Assembly (NCBI GenBank): GCA_038216655.1
Contig: JBBQPZ010000002.1
Location: 248,001 to 312,000 of the forward strand
Origin: JAFDWR01 sp038216655
GTDB lineage: Bacteria > Armatimonadota > Fimbriimonadia > Fimbriimonadales > Fimbriimonadaceae
Direction of reading: 5' to 3'
Length of the DNA stretch: 64,000 nucleotides
The translations under genes and the position numbers were made by a program. The notes under the pieces were generated by a model, which was given only the letters and a program-made list of their open reading frames with translations, did not search any database and was not told where the DNA came from. This document shows positions 25,453 to 34,923 of this stretch, one piece after another (within the stretch, counting starts at the first letter, position 1; each line of letters begins with the position of its first letter).

Positions 25453-28400
25453 TTAGTGCATCGTGGCCATCTGCTCGTACAGGGCCCAGCGCTTCTGGAT
25501 CGCTTCCTCCGCCATTGCCATGAGCTGGTCCGCTTGCTTCGGATTCGTCTGACGCAGCACGCGGTACCGCAGCTCGTTCTCCGTGTAGTCGGTGAATTTC
25601 CTCGTCGCCCGCGCCGAGTCCAGCATGAACGGCGCGAGCCCCGTGTCGCGAAGGATCGGGTTGTAGCGCAGGAGCGGCCAGTAGCCGGAGTGAACGGCCA
25701 ATTGCTGCTGCAGCAATCCCTGCTCCATATCGATGCCGTGAGCGATGCAGTGGCTATAGGCGATGATCAGCGACGGGCCCGGATAGGCATCCGCCTCGCG
25801 GAACGCCTGGAGCGTCTGCTGGGCACTCGCGCCCATCGCGATTCGCGCGACATACACGCCGCCATACGAGATCGCCTGGAGGGCGATGTCCTTCTTGCCG
25901 ACCTGCTTACCGCCGTTCGCGAACTTGGCGACCGCCGCCAGCGGCGTCGCCTTGGAGGCCTGACCACCCGTGTTCGAATACACCTCGGTATCCATCACGA
26001 GGATATTCACGTCGCGGCCTGAGGCGAGCACGTGATCGAGCCCCGCCGAGCCGATGTCATACGCCCAGCCGTCACCGCCGACGATCCAGACACTTCGTCG
26101 CGTCAGGTGATCTGCTAGCGATCGAAGCCGCTTCGCCTTGGCCGACGGATTGCGATCGAGCTTCTCGATCAGCACCGCAACGCGCTCGCGTTGCCGGCGG
26201 ATCTGGCTTTCCATCACCTGGGGCTCTTCGATCAAGTCCCGCACGAGAGTCTCACCAAGCTCTGCCTGCATTTCGATTAGGAGTGTATGCGCCTCCGAAA
26301 GGTGGCGGTCCGCTCCAAGGCGCATGCCAAGACCAAATTCAGCGTTGTCCTCGAACAGCGAGTTCGCCCACGCCGGTCCTCGGCCCTCGCTGTTGATCGC
26401 CCAAGGGGTGGTCGGGAGATTGCCGCCGTAGATCGACGAACAGCCGGTAGCGTTTGCCACGATCATCCGGTCGCCGAAGAGCTGGGAGAGCACTTTGAGA
26501 TACGGCGTCTCGCCGCAACCGGCGCACGCCCCCGAGAATTCGAAGGTCGGTTCGAGGAACTGAGTCCCCCGGACCGTCGAGAAGTCGACCGAGGCCCGGT
26601 CGTTGACCGGGAGTGACTCGAAGTGCGGGATAAAAGGCGTGCTAGCTTCGAGGCCAGCCTCCTTCGAATCCATGTTGATCGCTTTTCGCGACGGGTTGTC
26701 GTCGGTCTTGACCGGACAGACCTGCACACAAAGTCCGCAGCCGGTGCAATCCTCAGCGTAGACCTGAAGCGCGTATCGCGTCTCTGGGAATCCTCTCGCG
26801 TCGATCGGTGCCGAGGGGAAGCCTGCCGGCCCTTCACCGAGGTGCGACTGGTGGAACAGCTTCGCGCGGATCGCCGCATGCGGGCAGACGAAGCTGCAAT
26901 TTCCGCACTGGACACACGCGGCGGCATCCCAAACCGGGATCGTCTCCGCGATGTTCCGCTTCTCCCAACGCGAGGTCGCGCTGGCGAAGGTCCCGTCGAT
27001 CGGCATCGCGCTGACCGGGATGAGGTCGCCTTCGCCGACCATCATGCGCGCGACGAAGTTGCGTACCACGGGCGGCGAACCTGGTGCGACCATCGGCAGC
27101 ATCTCGATGATGCTCGTCGCTACGGTCGGGACCTTGACCTCGAAAAGGTGCGACAGGGTGTGGTCGACGGCATGCCAGTTCCGCTTGACGACCTCCTTTC
27201 CCTTGCGGCTGTAGGTCTTCTCGATCGACTTCTTGATGCTCGTGATCGCTTCGTCTCTGGGCAGAACGCCCGAGATCCCGAAGAAGCACGTCTGCATGAT
27301 CGTGTTGGTTCGGCCACCCATCTCGGTCTCGCGGGCGACCTTATTGGCGTCCACTACATAGAAGCGCAAGCGCTTCGTGAGGATCTCGTCCTGTACCTTG
27401 CGCGGGAGCATGTCCCAAACCTCATCGGGCCCGTAGTGCGAGTTCAGGAGGAACGTCGCGCCGGGTGCCGCGAGCTTGAGCACATCGACCTTGTACACAA
27501 AGCCGAACTGGTGGCAACCCACGAAGTGGGCTTGCTTGATGAGATAGGGAGCCCGGATCGGGGAATGGCCGAAGCGCACGTGCGAGACCGTCGTCGAGCC
27601 GGACTTCTTGGAGTCGTAAACGAAGTAGCCCTGGGCGAAGAACCCTGGTTCGTCGCCGATGATCTTGATCGTGTTCTTGTTCGCCCCGACCGTTCCGTCG
27701 GCTCCGAGTCCGTAGAACACGGCGCGGAACACGTCGTCCGGCTCCTGGTCAAAAGCCTCGTCGTAAGGCATGCTCAGGTGGGTGACGTCGTCCTCAATCC
27801 CGATCGTGAATCGATGCCTTGGGGCATCCTTCTTGAGCTCATCGAACACCGCGGCCACCATTCCGGGGGTGAATTCCTTGGAAGAGAGCCCGTAGCGACC
27901 GCCGATAATCGTCGGCATCGGTCGCCCCGAGACAGAGAGGGCCAGGATGGTGTCCGTGAACAAGGGCTCACCCAGGCTGCCCGGCTCCTTGGTCCGATCC
28001 ATCGCGGCGATCGCCTTCACCGTGTTGGGGATGGCGCCGCAGAAGCGCTCGGCGTCGAACGGCCGGTACAGGCGAACCTGGACCACGCCGACCTTTTCGC
28101 CGAGGGCGGTCAGGCGGTTGACGGTCTCGATCGCCGTCTCCGTGCCCGAGCCCATGATCACCATCACGCGCTCCGCGTCGGGCGCGCCGTAGTATTCGTA
28201 GAGCTGATAGTTCCGGCCGGTCAGCTTGCCGAGTTGACGCAGCTTGCCTTCCACGATGTCCGGACAGGCCAGATAGAACCGATTGGAGGCTTCGCGGGAT
28301 TGGAAGTAGGTGTCCGGATTGCTGGCCGTGCCGCGAATCGACGGGTGGTCGGGGTTCAGACCCCGATTGCGATGAGCGAGGATCGACTCCTCGCTCAGCA

Positions 28401-29028
28401 GCGCCATCATCTGAGCGTCGGTAAGCAAGTCGAGCTTGTTGACTTCATGCGACGTACGGAAGCCGTCGAAGAAGTTGATAAACGGGACGCGCGCCTCAAG
28501 GGTCGAAGCCTGGGCGACCAGCGCCATGTCGTGGGCTTCTTGCACCGAGGCGGACCCCAACATCGCGAATCCAGTCTGGCGAACTGCCATGACGTCTTGG
28601 TGATCGCCGAAGATCGACAGGCTATTAGTCGCCAGGGACCTCGCCGCGACATGGAAGACCGTCGGCGCAAGTTCGCCGGCGATCTTGAACATGTTCGGGA
28701 TCATCAATAGCAGGCCCTGCGAGGACGTGAACGTCGTGGTCAGCGCACCCGCTTGCAACGAGCCGTGGACCGCGCCGGCGGCGCCGCCCTCGCTCTGCAT
28801 CTCGATGACCTGGGGAATTTGACCCCAGATATTGGTGGACTTCTCACTCGACCATTGGTCGGCCCATTCCGCCATCGCGGAGGACGGGGTGATCGGGTAG
28901 ATCGCGCAGACTTCGTTGATCCGATACGCAACGTACGCGACCGCCTCGTTGCCGTCCATCGTCGCGGAGACGGCGGTTTCGATTTCAGGGACTGTATCTG
29001 GGTTAAGCAAGGCTTCTTTCGCCGTCAT
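25453..29028 (-). CDS. nifJ: pyruvate:ferredoxin (flavodoxin) oxidoreductase, single chain
   Basis: A 1191-aa single-chain PFOR (EC 1.2.7.1): pyruvate + CoA + oxidised ferredoxin to acetyl-CoA + CO2 + reduced ferredoxin. Domains in order: I (AVAYVAYRINEVCAIYPITP-SS), II (about 260-400), III (gamma-like, HFVGCHQFGFVYKVDVL), a two-cluster ferredoxin domain with CVQCGNCSFVCPHAAIRAKL and CTGCGLCVQVCPVK, and the TPP-binding domain with SGACAGCGETPYLKVLSQLF, GDGWAYDIG and NTGGQASKATPLA. ATG 29028 overlaps the stop of the upstream flavoprotein gene (ATGA), which fixes the start. The coupling suggests electron flow between pyruvate oxidation and NAD(P). It implies anaerobic or microaerobic metabolism. 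Confidence 0.95.
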   Translation of the reverse strand: MTAKEALLNPDTVPEIETAVSATMDGNEAVAYVAYRINEVCAIYPITPSSAMAEWADQWSSEKSTNIWGQIPQVIEMQSEGGAAGAVHGSLQAGALTTTFTSSQGLLLMIPNMFKIAGELAPTVFHVAARSLATNSLSIFGDHQDVMAVRQTGFAMLGSASVQEAHDMALVAQASTLEARVPFINFFDGFRTSHEVNKLDLLTDAQMMALLSEESILAHRNRGLNPDHPSIRGTASNPDTYFQSREASNRFYLACPDIVEGKLRQLGKLTGRNYQLYEYYGAPDAERVMVIMGSGTETAIETVNRLTALGEKVGVVQVRLYRPFDAERFCGAIPNTVKAIAAMDRTKEPGSLGEPLFTDTILALSVSGRPMPTIIGGRYGLSSKEFTPGMVAAVFDELKKDAPRHRFTIGIEDDVTHLSMPYDEAFDQEPDDVFRAVFYGLGADGTVGANKNTIKIIGDEPGFFAQGYFVYDSKKSGSTTVSHVRFGHSPIRAPYLIKQAHFVGCHQFGFVYKVDVLKLAAPGATFLLNSHYGPDEVWDMLPRKVQDEILTKRLRFYVVDANKVARETEMGGRTNTIMQTCFFGISGVLPRDEAITSIKKSIEKTYSRKGKEVVKRNWHAVDHTLSHLFEVKVPTVATSIIEMLPMVAPGSPPVVRNFVARMMVGEGDLIPVSAMPIDGTFASATSRWEKRNIAETIPVWDAAACVQCGNCSFVCPHAAIRAKLFHQSHLGEGPAGFPSAPIDARGFPETRYALQVYAEDCTGCGLCVQVCPVKTDDNPSRKAINMDSKEAGLEASTPFIPHFESLPVNDRASVDFSTVRGTQFLEPTFEFSGACAGCGETPYLKVLSQLFGDRMIVANATGCSSIYGGNLPTTPWAINSEGRGPAWANSLFEDNAEFGLGMRLGADRHLSEAHTLLIEMQAELGETLVRDLIEEPQVMESQIRRQRERVAVLIEKLDRNPSAKAKRLRSLADHLTRRSVWIVGGDGWAYDIGSAGLDHVLASGRDVNILVMDTEVYSNTGGQASKATPLAAVAKFANGGKQVGKKDIALQAISYGGVYVARIAMGASAQQTLQAFREADAYPGPSLIIAYSHCIAHGIDMEQGLLQQQLAVHSGYWPLLRYNPILRDTGLAPFMLDSARATRKFTDYTENELRYRVLRQTNPKQADQLMAMAEEAIQKRWALYEQMATMH

Positions 29029-30668
29029 TTGGAGGCTACTCCCTGGAGTTCGGGGACAAGTGAGATGGCATGTACCGGGCACTGATCGAAGCACGTGCCG
29101 CATCCGGTGCAGCGGTTAAAGTCGACCTCGTACCGTTTGCCAGCGCCGAGTTTGATGATCGCGTCCTCGGGGCACGCGCCGTAGCACCCGTCGCATTCGA
29201 AGCAGTTCCCGCAAGAGAAGCACCGCTTGGCTTCGAATTGGGCATCCTCGGGCGTCAACCCCTGGATAACCTCGCCGAAGGAGCTGGTTCGATCCGCGAT
29301 CGGGATTTGATTCTGAATCCGCGCTGCCGCATCCGTGAGGAACCACAGATTGAGCTTCTCGAGCTCGGCGATCTCCTTCGGGATCTTCTCCTGGGGCTCG
29401 ATTCCTAGGAGGTAGCGGTCGATGTTTCGCGCCGCCTTCTTTCCGTGACCAACCGCCACCGTGACCGTCCGCTCCGAGGGAGCCATGTCGCCCCCCGCGA
29501 AGACGCCCGGGTGGCCGGTCATCATCTGTGGGCTAACGAGCACGACACCGTCGGACTGGAACTCAATACCGTCCAGATTGCGAAGGAATGAGGTGTCGGT
29601 GTCCTGACCCAAAGCGAGGATCAGGTTGTCGGCATCCAGAATCTCCGTCTCACCCGTCGGTACGGGTTTGCCGTTCTCGTCGAGGGTCATGACCTCGACT
29701 TCGATCTGGCCCGCCTCGATCGACTTGATCGTCCGGAGCCAGTGAATCTTGACCCCTTCCTCAAGTGCCTCGGTGGCCTCGAAGTCGTGGGCGGGCATAT
29801 GCTCGCGGTCGCGTCGGTAGATGATGAGCGGTTCGACGCCCATGCGTCGAGCGACGCGTGCGGCGTCCATTGCGGTGTTACCGCCGCCGTAGATCGCGAC
29901 CTTGCGTCCAAGCTTGGGCGCATCTCCGAGCTCAACGTCCTTCAGGAAGCTGACCGCATCCAGAATCTTGCCCGCGTCACGTGCGGGGATCTCGGTCTTC
30001 TTACCGACTCCGGCGCCGATGGCGAGGAATGCGGCGTCGAACTTGCCGTCCAGCATCTCTGCGTTCAGATCGTCAACCTTGTGGTTGAGGCCGATTCGAA
30101 CGCCCATCGCCTCGATCCGGGCGACCTCGGCGTCGAGAATCTCACGCGGAAGACGGTAGGCAGGGATGCCAAAGTGCATCATGCCGCCCGCCATGGGGCC
30201 AGCTTCGAGGATCACGACGGTGTGCCCGAGTCGGTTCAAATGAAACGCGCACGAGAGACCTGCGGGTCCGGCACCGACCACAAGCACTCGACGTCCTGTG
30301 CTCTTGGGAGGCGGCGGGACTTTCCAGCCTTCGGCCAAGGCTCGGTCGCCCAAGTAGCGCTCGACGGCGTGGATGCTGACCGGGCTCTCCAGCTTGCCCC
30401 GGTTGCAACTCGACTCGCACGGGTGGTAGCAGACGCGTCCGTGGACAGCGGGAAGGGGGTTCTCTTGAACCAGCGTCTCCCAGGCACCCTTGTCGTCGCC
30501 TTCGACGACCTTCGAGAGCCATGCCTGGATGTTCTCCCCGGCGGGGCAGGCGTTGTTACACGGCGGTAGGAGGTCGAGGTACAGCGGCCTCCGAACTCGG
30601 ATAGGGCCCACCGCTCGGTCTCGTGTGAGATCGGGTGGCGACGTAAGGTCGTTATATTTTCCCGTCAT
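29025..30668 (-). CDS. GltD-like NAD(P)/FAD oxidoreductase with C-terminal ferredoxin domain
   Basis: A 547-aa protein. The N-terminal cluster-binding domain has CNNACPAGENIQAWL and HPCESSCNR. The FAD motif is RRVLVVGAGPAGLSCAFHLN and the NAD(P) motif is KVAIYGGGNTAMDAARVARR. The C-terminal flavin motif is GVFAGGDM. It ends with a 2[4Fe-4S] ferredoxin domain (CFSCGNCFECDGCYGACPED and CTGCGTCFDQCPVHAI). ATG 30668 follows an AAGGACGG Shine-Dalgarno sequence. The family covers glutamate synthase small subunits and NAD(P)H:ferredoxin-type oxidoreductases. No glutamate synthase large subunit is present, and the gene is translationally coupled to PFOR, so I infer transfer of electrons between PFOR/ferredoxin and NAD(P). 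Confidence 0.88.
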   Translation of the reverse strand: MTGKYNDLTSPPDLTRDRAVGPIRVRRPLYLDLLPPCNNACPAGENIQAWLSKVVEGDDKGAWETLVQENPLPAVHGRVCYHPCESSCNRGKLESPVSIHAVERYLGDRALAEGWKVPPPPKSTGRRVLVVGAGPAGLSCAFHLNRLGHTVVILEAGPMAGGMMHFGIPAYRLPREILDAEVARIEAMGVRIGLNHKVDDLNAEMLDGKFDAAFLAIGAGVGKKTEIPARDAGKILDAVSFLKDVELGDAPKLGRKVAIYGGGNTAMDAARVARRMGVEPLIIYRRDREHMPAHDFEATEALEEGVKIHWLRTIKSIEAGQIEVEVMTLDENGKPVPTGETEILDADNLILALGQDTDTSFLRNLDGIEFQSDGVVLVSPQMMTGHPGVFAGGDMAPSERTVTVAVGHGKKAARNIDRYLLGIEPQEKIPKEIAELEKLNLWFLTDAAARIQNQIPIADRTSSFGEVIQGLTPEDAQFEAKRCFSCGNCFECDGCYGACPEDAIIKLGAGKRYEVDFNRCTGCGTCFDQCPVHAISLVPELQGVASK

Positions 30669-30701
30669 CAGCCGTCCTTTGCGCCGCAAGGGCGCCATAT
30701 G

Positions 30702-31019
30702 TCAGTCGCGGGGGTGAGCCAGTTCGAACTCGCGTTCGAACGATTCGATCCGCGTCTTCACCTCGCGCTCGGTGAGCACCCGCAGGTACTGTACGGCAAG
30801 GACGTTGACCCAGTGGACCGAACCGGTGCGGTGAACTCCGTCTTCAGCGTCGTAGACGAGATCGAGGCAAATCATGTCGTACTCGAGCCCGCGCACCGCG
30901 TACACACACTTTTCACATTGCTTCTTAGCGAAAGGATGAGCCGCTGCCCATCGCACTTCAACGAGTTGACCAATGAGATCCAACTTCGATCGGTCGAGCG
31001 AGAGAACGTCAGTGGACAT
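30702..31019 (-). CDS. uncharacterised 105-aa protein
   Basis: A soluble protein of 105 aa with no recognised family. It has two Cys in a CEKC motif (KKQCEKCVYAVRGLEYDMIC, plus Cys51) and a beta-rich centre (SVHWVNVLAVQYLRVL), ending in a charged helix. It looks like a small beta-barrel, perhaps SH3- or Sm-like. TATGCT lies 6 nt before ATG 31019, so it has its own leaderless-type promoter, and its stop is 33 nt before the GltD-like gene. It may therefore be the first gene of the PFOR operon. Confidence 0.55.
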   Translation of the reverse strand: MSTDVLSLDRSKLDLIGQLVEVRWAAAHPFAKKQCEKCVYAVRGLEYDMICLDLVYDAEDGVHRTGSVHWVNVLAVQYLRVLTEREVKTRIESFEREFELAHPRD

Positions 31020-31025
31020 AGAAAA

Positions 31026-31031
31026 AGCATA
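31026..31031 (-). promoter_or_regulatory. -10 box (TATGCT) before the 105-aa gene/PFOR operon
   Basis: TATGCT on the minus strand followed by 6 nt (TTTTCT) and ATG 31019. Confidence 0.5.
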
Positions 31032-31108
31032 CCGTTGGCTATTTCAGGTTCGATGCGGTTAGAAATCACGACAGAGAGCCTTGTAGAGGGCTTCTCGTGT
31101 CGGCGGTT

Positions 31109-33265
31109 TTAGTTAGTTTTCGCCGGCCAAACCCGCAGTTCGACGAGGTGAACTCCCTCGTTGGCACTGCCATGGAGCATGTTCACTTTCACGAATCTGA
31201 CCCGCTGCGGTTCGAACAGGATCTCGTCGCCCTGCGAACTCGCGGGCTTCGTGTTGGCCGAACGGTCAGCCACGGTGGCCCAGGAAAGCCCGCCCTCGCT
31301 GACCTCGACGGTGTAGCCGTAATAACGCCGCCCGTCCCAGTAAGGGAAGACCTCGATCCGATCGACTGAGTGAAGTCCGCCCAGGTCAACCCGGAGCCAT
31401 TGCGGCCCCGGTGCCGCCCACCAGCTTGAGGCCAAATCGAGGTTGTCGTCTACCGCCAGCTCCGGGGTTTGGGGACCTTGGGTGCCCCCCGAAGAAGTCA
31501 CCTTCTTCCCCGTCGCCAGGTTGGGAAGATGAGGAGCGACGTAGTAGAACGTCTTCGCCGACTCGTAGCCCAGCCTGCCACCACGAATTGGGTTAAAGAC
31601 TGCGGCGCGAATCGTTGTCGTCTGGGTCAGTTCGATGGGCTTGGAATACTCAGGCGACGCGAAGGTGGGTGGCTTGCCGTCGGTCGTGAATCGCACCGAC
31701 CCGTTCCTCGTCGCGTGAAGGGACACCGTAAGGGGTTTGGAAAAGCAGGGCACGTCGAACCCACTTGGGTCCGTCGCATCCAGTGGCCCGGAATCGATGC
31801 GGACCGGATGCACCAGTTGCTCCAGCAGCGAGTCGGTCGCCTTCATCCGAGCCTCGAACTCGTCATAGGGAGCAGCCCGCGAACTCCAGATTCGCTCCGC
31901 CATCGCCGGCACGAGTCGCCGCAGGTTCTCGATCTCCGACTCCTCCGGTCCCTCCCACGAGCAAACCTGGGCGCCTTGAATGTGCTCAACGTTCGGGGCT
32001 TTGTACCAACCCGTGGTCGGATACAGATTAGAGAATCGCCCGAACTGCGAGATGTCCCAGTCGTACACTTTCCGCGCGGGCCAGACGTGCCGATTGACCA
32101 CGTACAAGGGCGTCCACGACGCGTTGACCAGCGAGTAGCCATCCGACAAAAGATCGGTCGGCAGGTAGTACGCGTTCTCGAACTCCATCACGAGGATGTC
32201 TTTGTCGATCGGGAACTTCGACGCCGGGTTTGGCCCGAATCCCTCCCACACGATCAGCTTCTTCCCGCGCTTCTTGACCATCGCGTTCACCTGGTTGAGG
32301 AAGCGACGGTAGAGCTCCTGCTGGGACTTGTCGGGCAAGCCCAGCTCCTTGAAAGCGGCCTGGAAGTCCGGGTGCTGATCGGCGAGGGAGATGTCCGCCT
32401 CGTCGCCGCCCATGTGAAAGTAGGGCGAAGAGTGGAAGACCTCGCACATCTCGCCGATCAGCATGTCGACCGCCCTGAGCACCGCTGGATTCACGAAGTT
32501 GATCGACGCGTGATGCTCGTACGGCTTGGTCCCCTTGATCTTGAACAGATCGGGCATCGTCCGGACCAGGGTCGCGGAGTGGCCGGGGATGTCCATCTCG
32601 GGGATGATCGTGACCCCGCGCGCATCGGAAAATTGGACGAGGCCCTGAAGCTCGGCGAGGGTGTAGCTCGGGCCGCCGTGCTCGTTCTGGGTGTTGATCA
32701 GCGGGAATGCTTGGCTCGGGAAGGTGAACGACTGGTCGTCGGACAGGTGCAATTGAAGGTAACCGAGCTTGTAGAGATGGCAGAGCACGACACACTGCTT
32801 GAGCACGTCGATCGAGTGGGAGCGCCGGGCGACGTCGATCATCAGCCCCCGGTACGGGTGCGCGGGTTCGTCGGCGATGTGTAGCCTCGGAACGGTGATC
32901 CGCCCCCTCCCTTCGATGGCCTGGAGAAGGGAGACGCTTCCCCAGGAGATGCCCTTCAGAGTCGGGGCGATGATCGTCACCCCAGACGTGACCTCGATCC
33001 GGTAGCTCTCCGGGCCGCCCCCAGCCCTTAGTCTCAACGTGATCCCCTTCCGGGAGGGACTGGACGAGACCCCCGGACGCACGCCGGTCTTTGTCTCAAT
33101 CTCTTCGGCCAGCACATAGGCCAGCGGCACAAGGCTTGGCGCGGTTGCCACGATGACGGGCTTCCGCAACTCGATTGAGCCCTTCCCCGGCACCAAGGAG
33201 TTTGGCGTCGGCACCAGGGCCGGCAAACCCGCCAACACCATCGCGCACGCGATAAACGTGATCAT
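31109..33265 (-). CDS. secreted GH20 beta-N-acetylhexosaminidase with C-terminal discoidin domain
   Basis: A 718-aa protein. ATG 33265 overlaps the preceding stop (ATGA) and begins a signal peptide. A GH20b-like N domain (about 20-130) is followed by the GH20 catalytic barrel (HPYRGLMIDVARRSHSIDVL, LSDDQSF, GVTIIPEMDIPGHS) with the catalytic Asp288-Glu289 pair in YFHMGGDEADIS, and a chitobiase-type C-terminal segment (VRFTTDGKPPTFASPEY). The last 140 residues form a coagulation factor 5/8 (discoidin) carbohydrate-binding domain (WWAAPGPQWLRVDLGGLHSV, RFVKVNMLHGSA). It probably removes terminal GlcNAc/GalNAc from extracellular glycans or chitin oligomers and is co-transcribed with an SGNH hydrolase. 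Confidence 0.92.
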   Translation of the reverse strand: MITFIACAMVLAGLPALVPTPNSLVPGKGSIELRKPVIVATAPSLVPLAYVLAEEIETKTGVRPGVSSSPSRKGITLRLRAGGGPESYRIEVTSGVTIIAPTLKGISWGSVSLLQAIEGRGRITVPRLHIADEPAHPYRGLMIDVARRSHSIDVLKQCVVLCHLYKLGYLQLHLSDDQSFTFPSQAFPLINTQNEHGGPSYTLAELQGLVQFSDARGVTIIPEMDIPGHSATLVRTMPDLFKIKGTKPYEHHASINFVNPAVLRAVDMLIGEMCEVFHSSPYFHMGGDEADISLADQHPDFQAAFKELGLPDKSQQELYRRFLNQVNAMVKKRGKKLIVWEGFGPNPASKFPIDKDILVMEFENAYYLPTDLLSDGYSLVNASWTPLYVVNRHVWPARKVYDWDISQFGRFSNLYPTTGWYKAPNVEHIQGAQVCSWEGPEESEIENLRRLVPAMAERIWSSRAAPYDEFEARMKATDSLLEQLVHPVRIDSGPLDATDPSGFDVPCFSKPLTVSLHATRNGSVRFTTDGKPPTFASPEYSKPIELTQTTTIRAAVFNPIRGGRLGYESAKTFYYVAPHLPNLATGKKVTSSGGTQGPQTPELAVDDNLDLASSWWAAPGPQWLRVDLGGLHSVDRIEVFPYWDGRRYYGYTVEVSEGGLSWATVADRSANTKPASSQGDEILFEPQRVRFVKVNMLHGSANEGVHLVELRVWPAKTN

Positions 33266-34677
33266 GGCGTCCGCGGCTTGATGTGGGCTTTCATCCACGG
33301 CTCGACCGCCTCCGCCCAGATTCGATATCCCTTGTCGGTTGGGTGCAGGAAGTCGCCCATCGTCGCCCGGCTGATTGTGCCGTCAGGCTCCAGGAACTTG
33401 GCTCCGATGTCCATGAACGTCACGTTGCGCAGCTTGCCGAGGTCGGCGAGGAGCTTGTTGACCTCGATCGCCTTCAGTCGACCTTGGTCGGTCGGCTTCT
33501 CCCCGCGGGGGAAGATCGCGAGCAAGAGAATCTTAGCGCGAGGCCTCTGGGTTCGGATCGTGTCGATGATCGCCTTGACTCCATCCCGAATCTGCTCAGA
33601 CGTGTTGAACCCGATGTTGTTCGTCCCGATCATGATCGACACCGCTTCGAGCGGCATGTCGTTCAACTCGCCTTGCTCAAGTCGCCAGAGCACGTTCTCG
33701 GTCCGGTCCCAGCCAAAGCCGAGGTCGACCGCGTCGCGGTTTCCGTAGAAGCTCTGCCACACCGGGTTCGGTTCCGTCAGTCCTCGGTCCAGGGGCGGGC
33801 CGCCGAAGAAGTGGTTGATCGAATCGCCGATGAACGCGAGTCGGCATGGGTGATCTCGGCCGTACTGCTTGGTGGCCATAAAGCGGGTCATCCAGTCGTA
33901 CTTCGGGAAGTCGCGGTTGTGGACCACCGGCACGACCGCCGAGTTCGTCGGATCGAGCGTGGTCTTCGGCTTGCGGTGCATCAACTGCGCGAGCGTCGGT
34001 TCCATCGCCATCGCCCACTTCCGGTAGCCGAAGGCGAACGGGTGGAGCAGGTCGGGCATGACCTCCGCCGGGATCTCGCCGTTGGCGTCCACGAACGCGC
34101 GGCCGATGTCGAGGTAGGTGACCTTGTGGCTCGGCGCCCAACCCGCGAGGACGCCGTTGATCTGGGCGATCATCTGGCGGGGGCGGGAGTTCGCCCTGTC
34201 GCGCGGGAAGATCCCCAGAAGCAGGATCTTGGTCGATGGCGTCAGGGTGTGGACCTTGTCGCAGACCGCCTCAATCCCCGCCTCAATCTCTTCCGGCGAG
34301 TTCGAGCCCAGGTTGTTGGTGCCGTTCATGATCACCGCGACTTTGGGGCGGCACTTGCCCATCTCGTCGTGGTCGAGCCGCCAGAGCACGTGCTGGGTGC
34401 GATCGCCGCTGATGCCGAGGTTCAGCGCCTTGTCGGCCCCGTAGAAGTAGTCCCAGGTGTCCTTGCCCCGATCGAGGAACGACTCGCCGGTCTCCGGTTC
34501 ACCGCCGAAGGCGTGGGTGATCGAGTCGCCGATGAACACAAGCTGCGCCTCGCCCCGCCGGGCAACCGCGACCATCGCCTCGTGGCGGTGCGTCCACTCG
34601 TCGGACGACACGGGCACGGGAACGAGCGCAGTGTTTTGAAGCGCGGTCAGGACGAAGCTGGCAAGCCAAAATGACAC
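33262..34677 (-). CDS. secreted tandem SGNH/GDSL hydrolase (two domains)
   Basis: A 471-aa protein starting at GTG 34677 with a hydrophobic N terminus (MSFWLASFVLTALQNTALVP). Two SGNH-hydrolase domains of the PAF-acetylhydrolase beta/gamma type are fused. Domain 1 has LVFIGDSITHAF, NLGISGDRTQHVLWRLDH, MNGTNNLGSN and DLLHPFAFGYRKWA. Domain 2 has LAFIGDSINHFF, DLGFGWDRTENVLWRLEQ, MIGTNNIGFN and DFLHPTDKGYRIWA. Both keep the Ser, Gly, Asn and Asp-x-x-His residues, so both should be active esterases or acetylhydrolases. The 4-nt overlap with the GH20 gene suggests joint deacetylation and hydrolysis of acetylated glycans. Confidence 0.88.
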   Translation of the reverse strand: MSFWLASFVLTALQNTALVPVPVSSDEWTHRHEAMVAVARRGEAQLVFIGDSITHAFGGEPETGESFLDRGKDTWDYFYGADKALNLGISGDRTQHVLWRLDHDEMGKCRPKVAVIMNGTNNLGSNSPEEIEAGIEAVCDKVHTLTPSTKILLLGIFPRDRANSRPRQMIAQINGVLAGWAPSHKVTYLDIGRAFVDANGEIPAEVMPDLLHPFAFGYRKWAMAMEPTLAQLMHRKPKTTLDPTNSAVVPVVHNRDFPKYDWMTRFMATKQYGRDHPCRLAFIGDSINHFFGGPPLDRGLTEPNPVWQSFYGNRDAVDLGFGWDRTENVLWRLEQGELNDMPLEAVSIMIGTNNIGFNTSEQIRDGVKAIIDTIRTQRPRAKILLLAIFPRGEKPTDQGRLKAIEVNKLLADLGKLRNVTFMDIGAKFLEPDGTISRATMGDFLHPTDKGYRIWAEAVEPWMKAHIKPRTP

Positions 34678-34682
34678 GGCTC

Positions 34683-34688
34683 ATTATC
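34683..34688 (-). promoter_or_regulatory. -10 box (GATAAT) of the SGNH-GH20 operon
   Basis: GATAAT on the minus strand, 5 nt (GAGCC) before the GTG start at 34677. Confidence 0.45.
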
Positions 34689-34923
34689 GCCGAACCGGGC
34701 AAAACGCGAAAGTCAGGTATCGGCGGGCAACCGAAGAGGGTTTCCAGCGCGTCGTCCACGGCATGCGCGACTTTGTCAGCTCGGCGGGAATTCCTGGTTT
34801 GTCATTCCGTTTCAGTGCATTGTCATTCGGGGCGAAAAGGCCGTTTTTGAAGCTGGTGTCATTCTGTCATTCTGTCATTCGTCATTTGCACGGTCGATTC
34901 TGTTCGAAACCGAATGACCAAAG

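Noticed and set aside
26623..28710. 695-aa plus-strand open frame
   Set aside because: Fully antisense to the PFOR gene; composition (Arg/Asp/Val-rich) is that of a GC-rich shadow frame without family motifs.
31469..34674. Long plus-strand open frames (471 and 463 aa)
   Set aside because: Antisense to the GH20 and SGNH genes, which have intact catalytic motifs; no motifs in the antisense frames.
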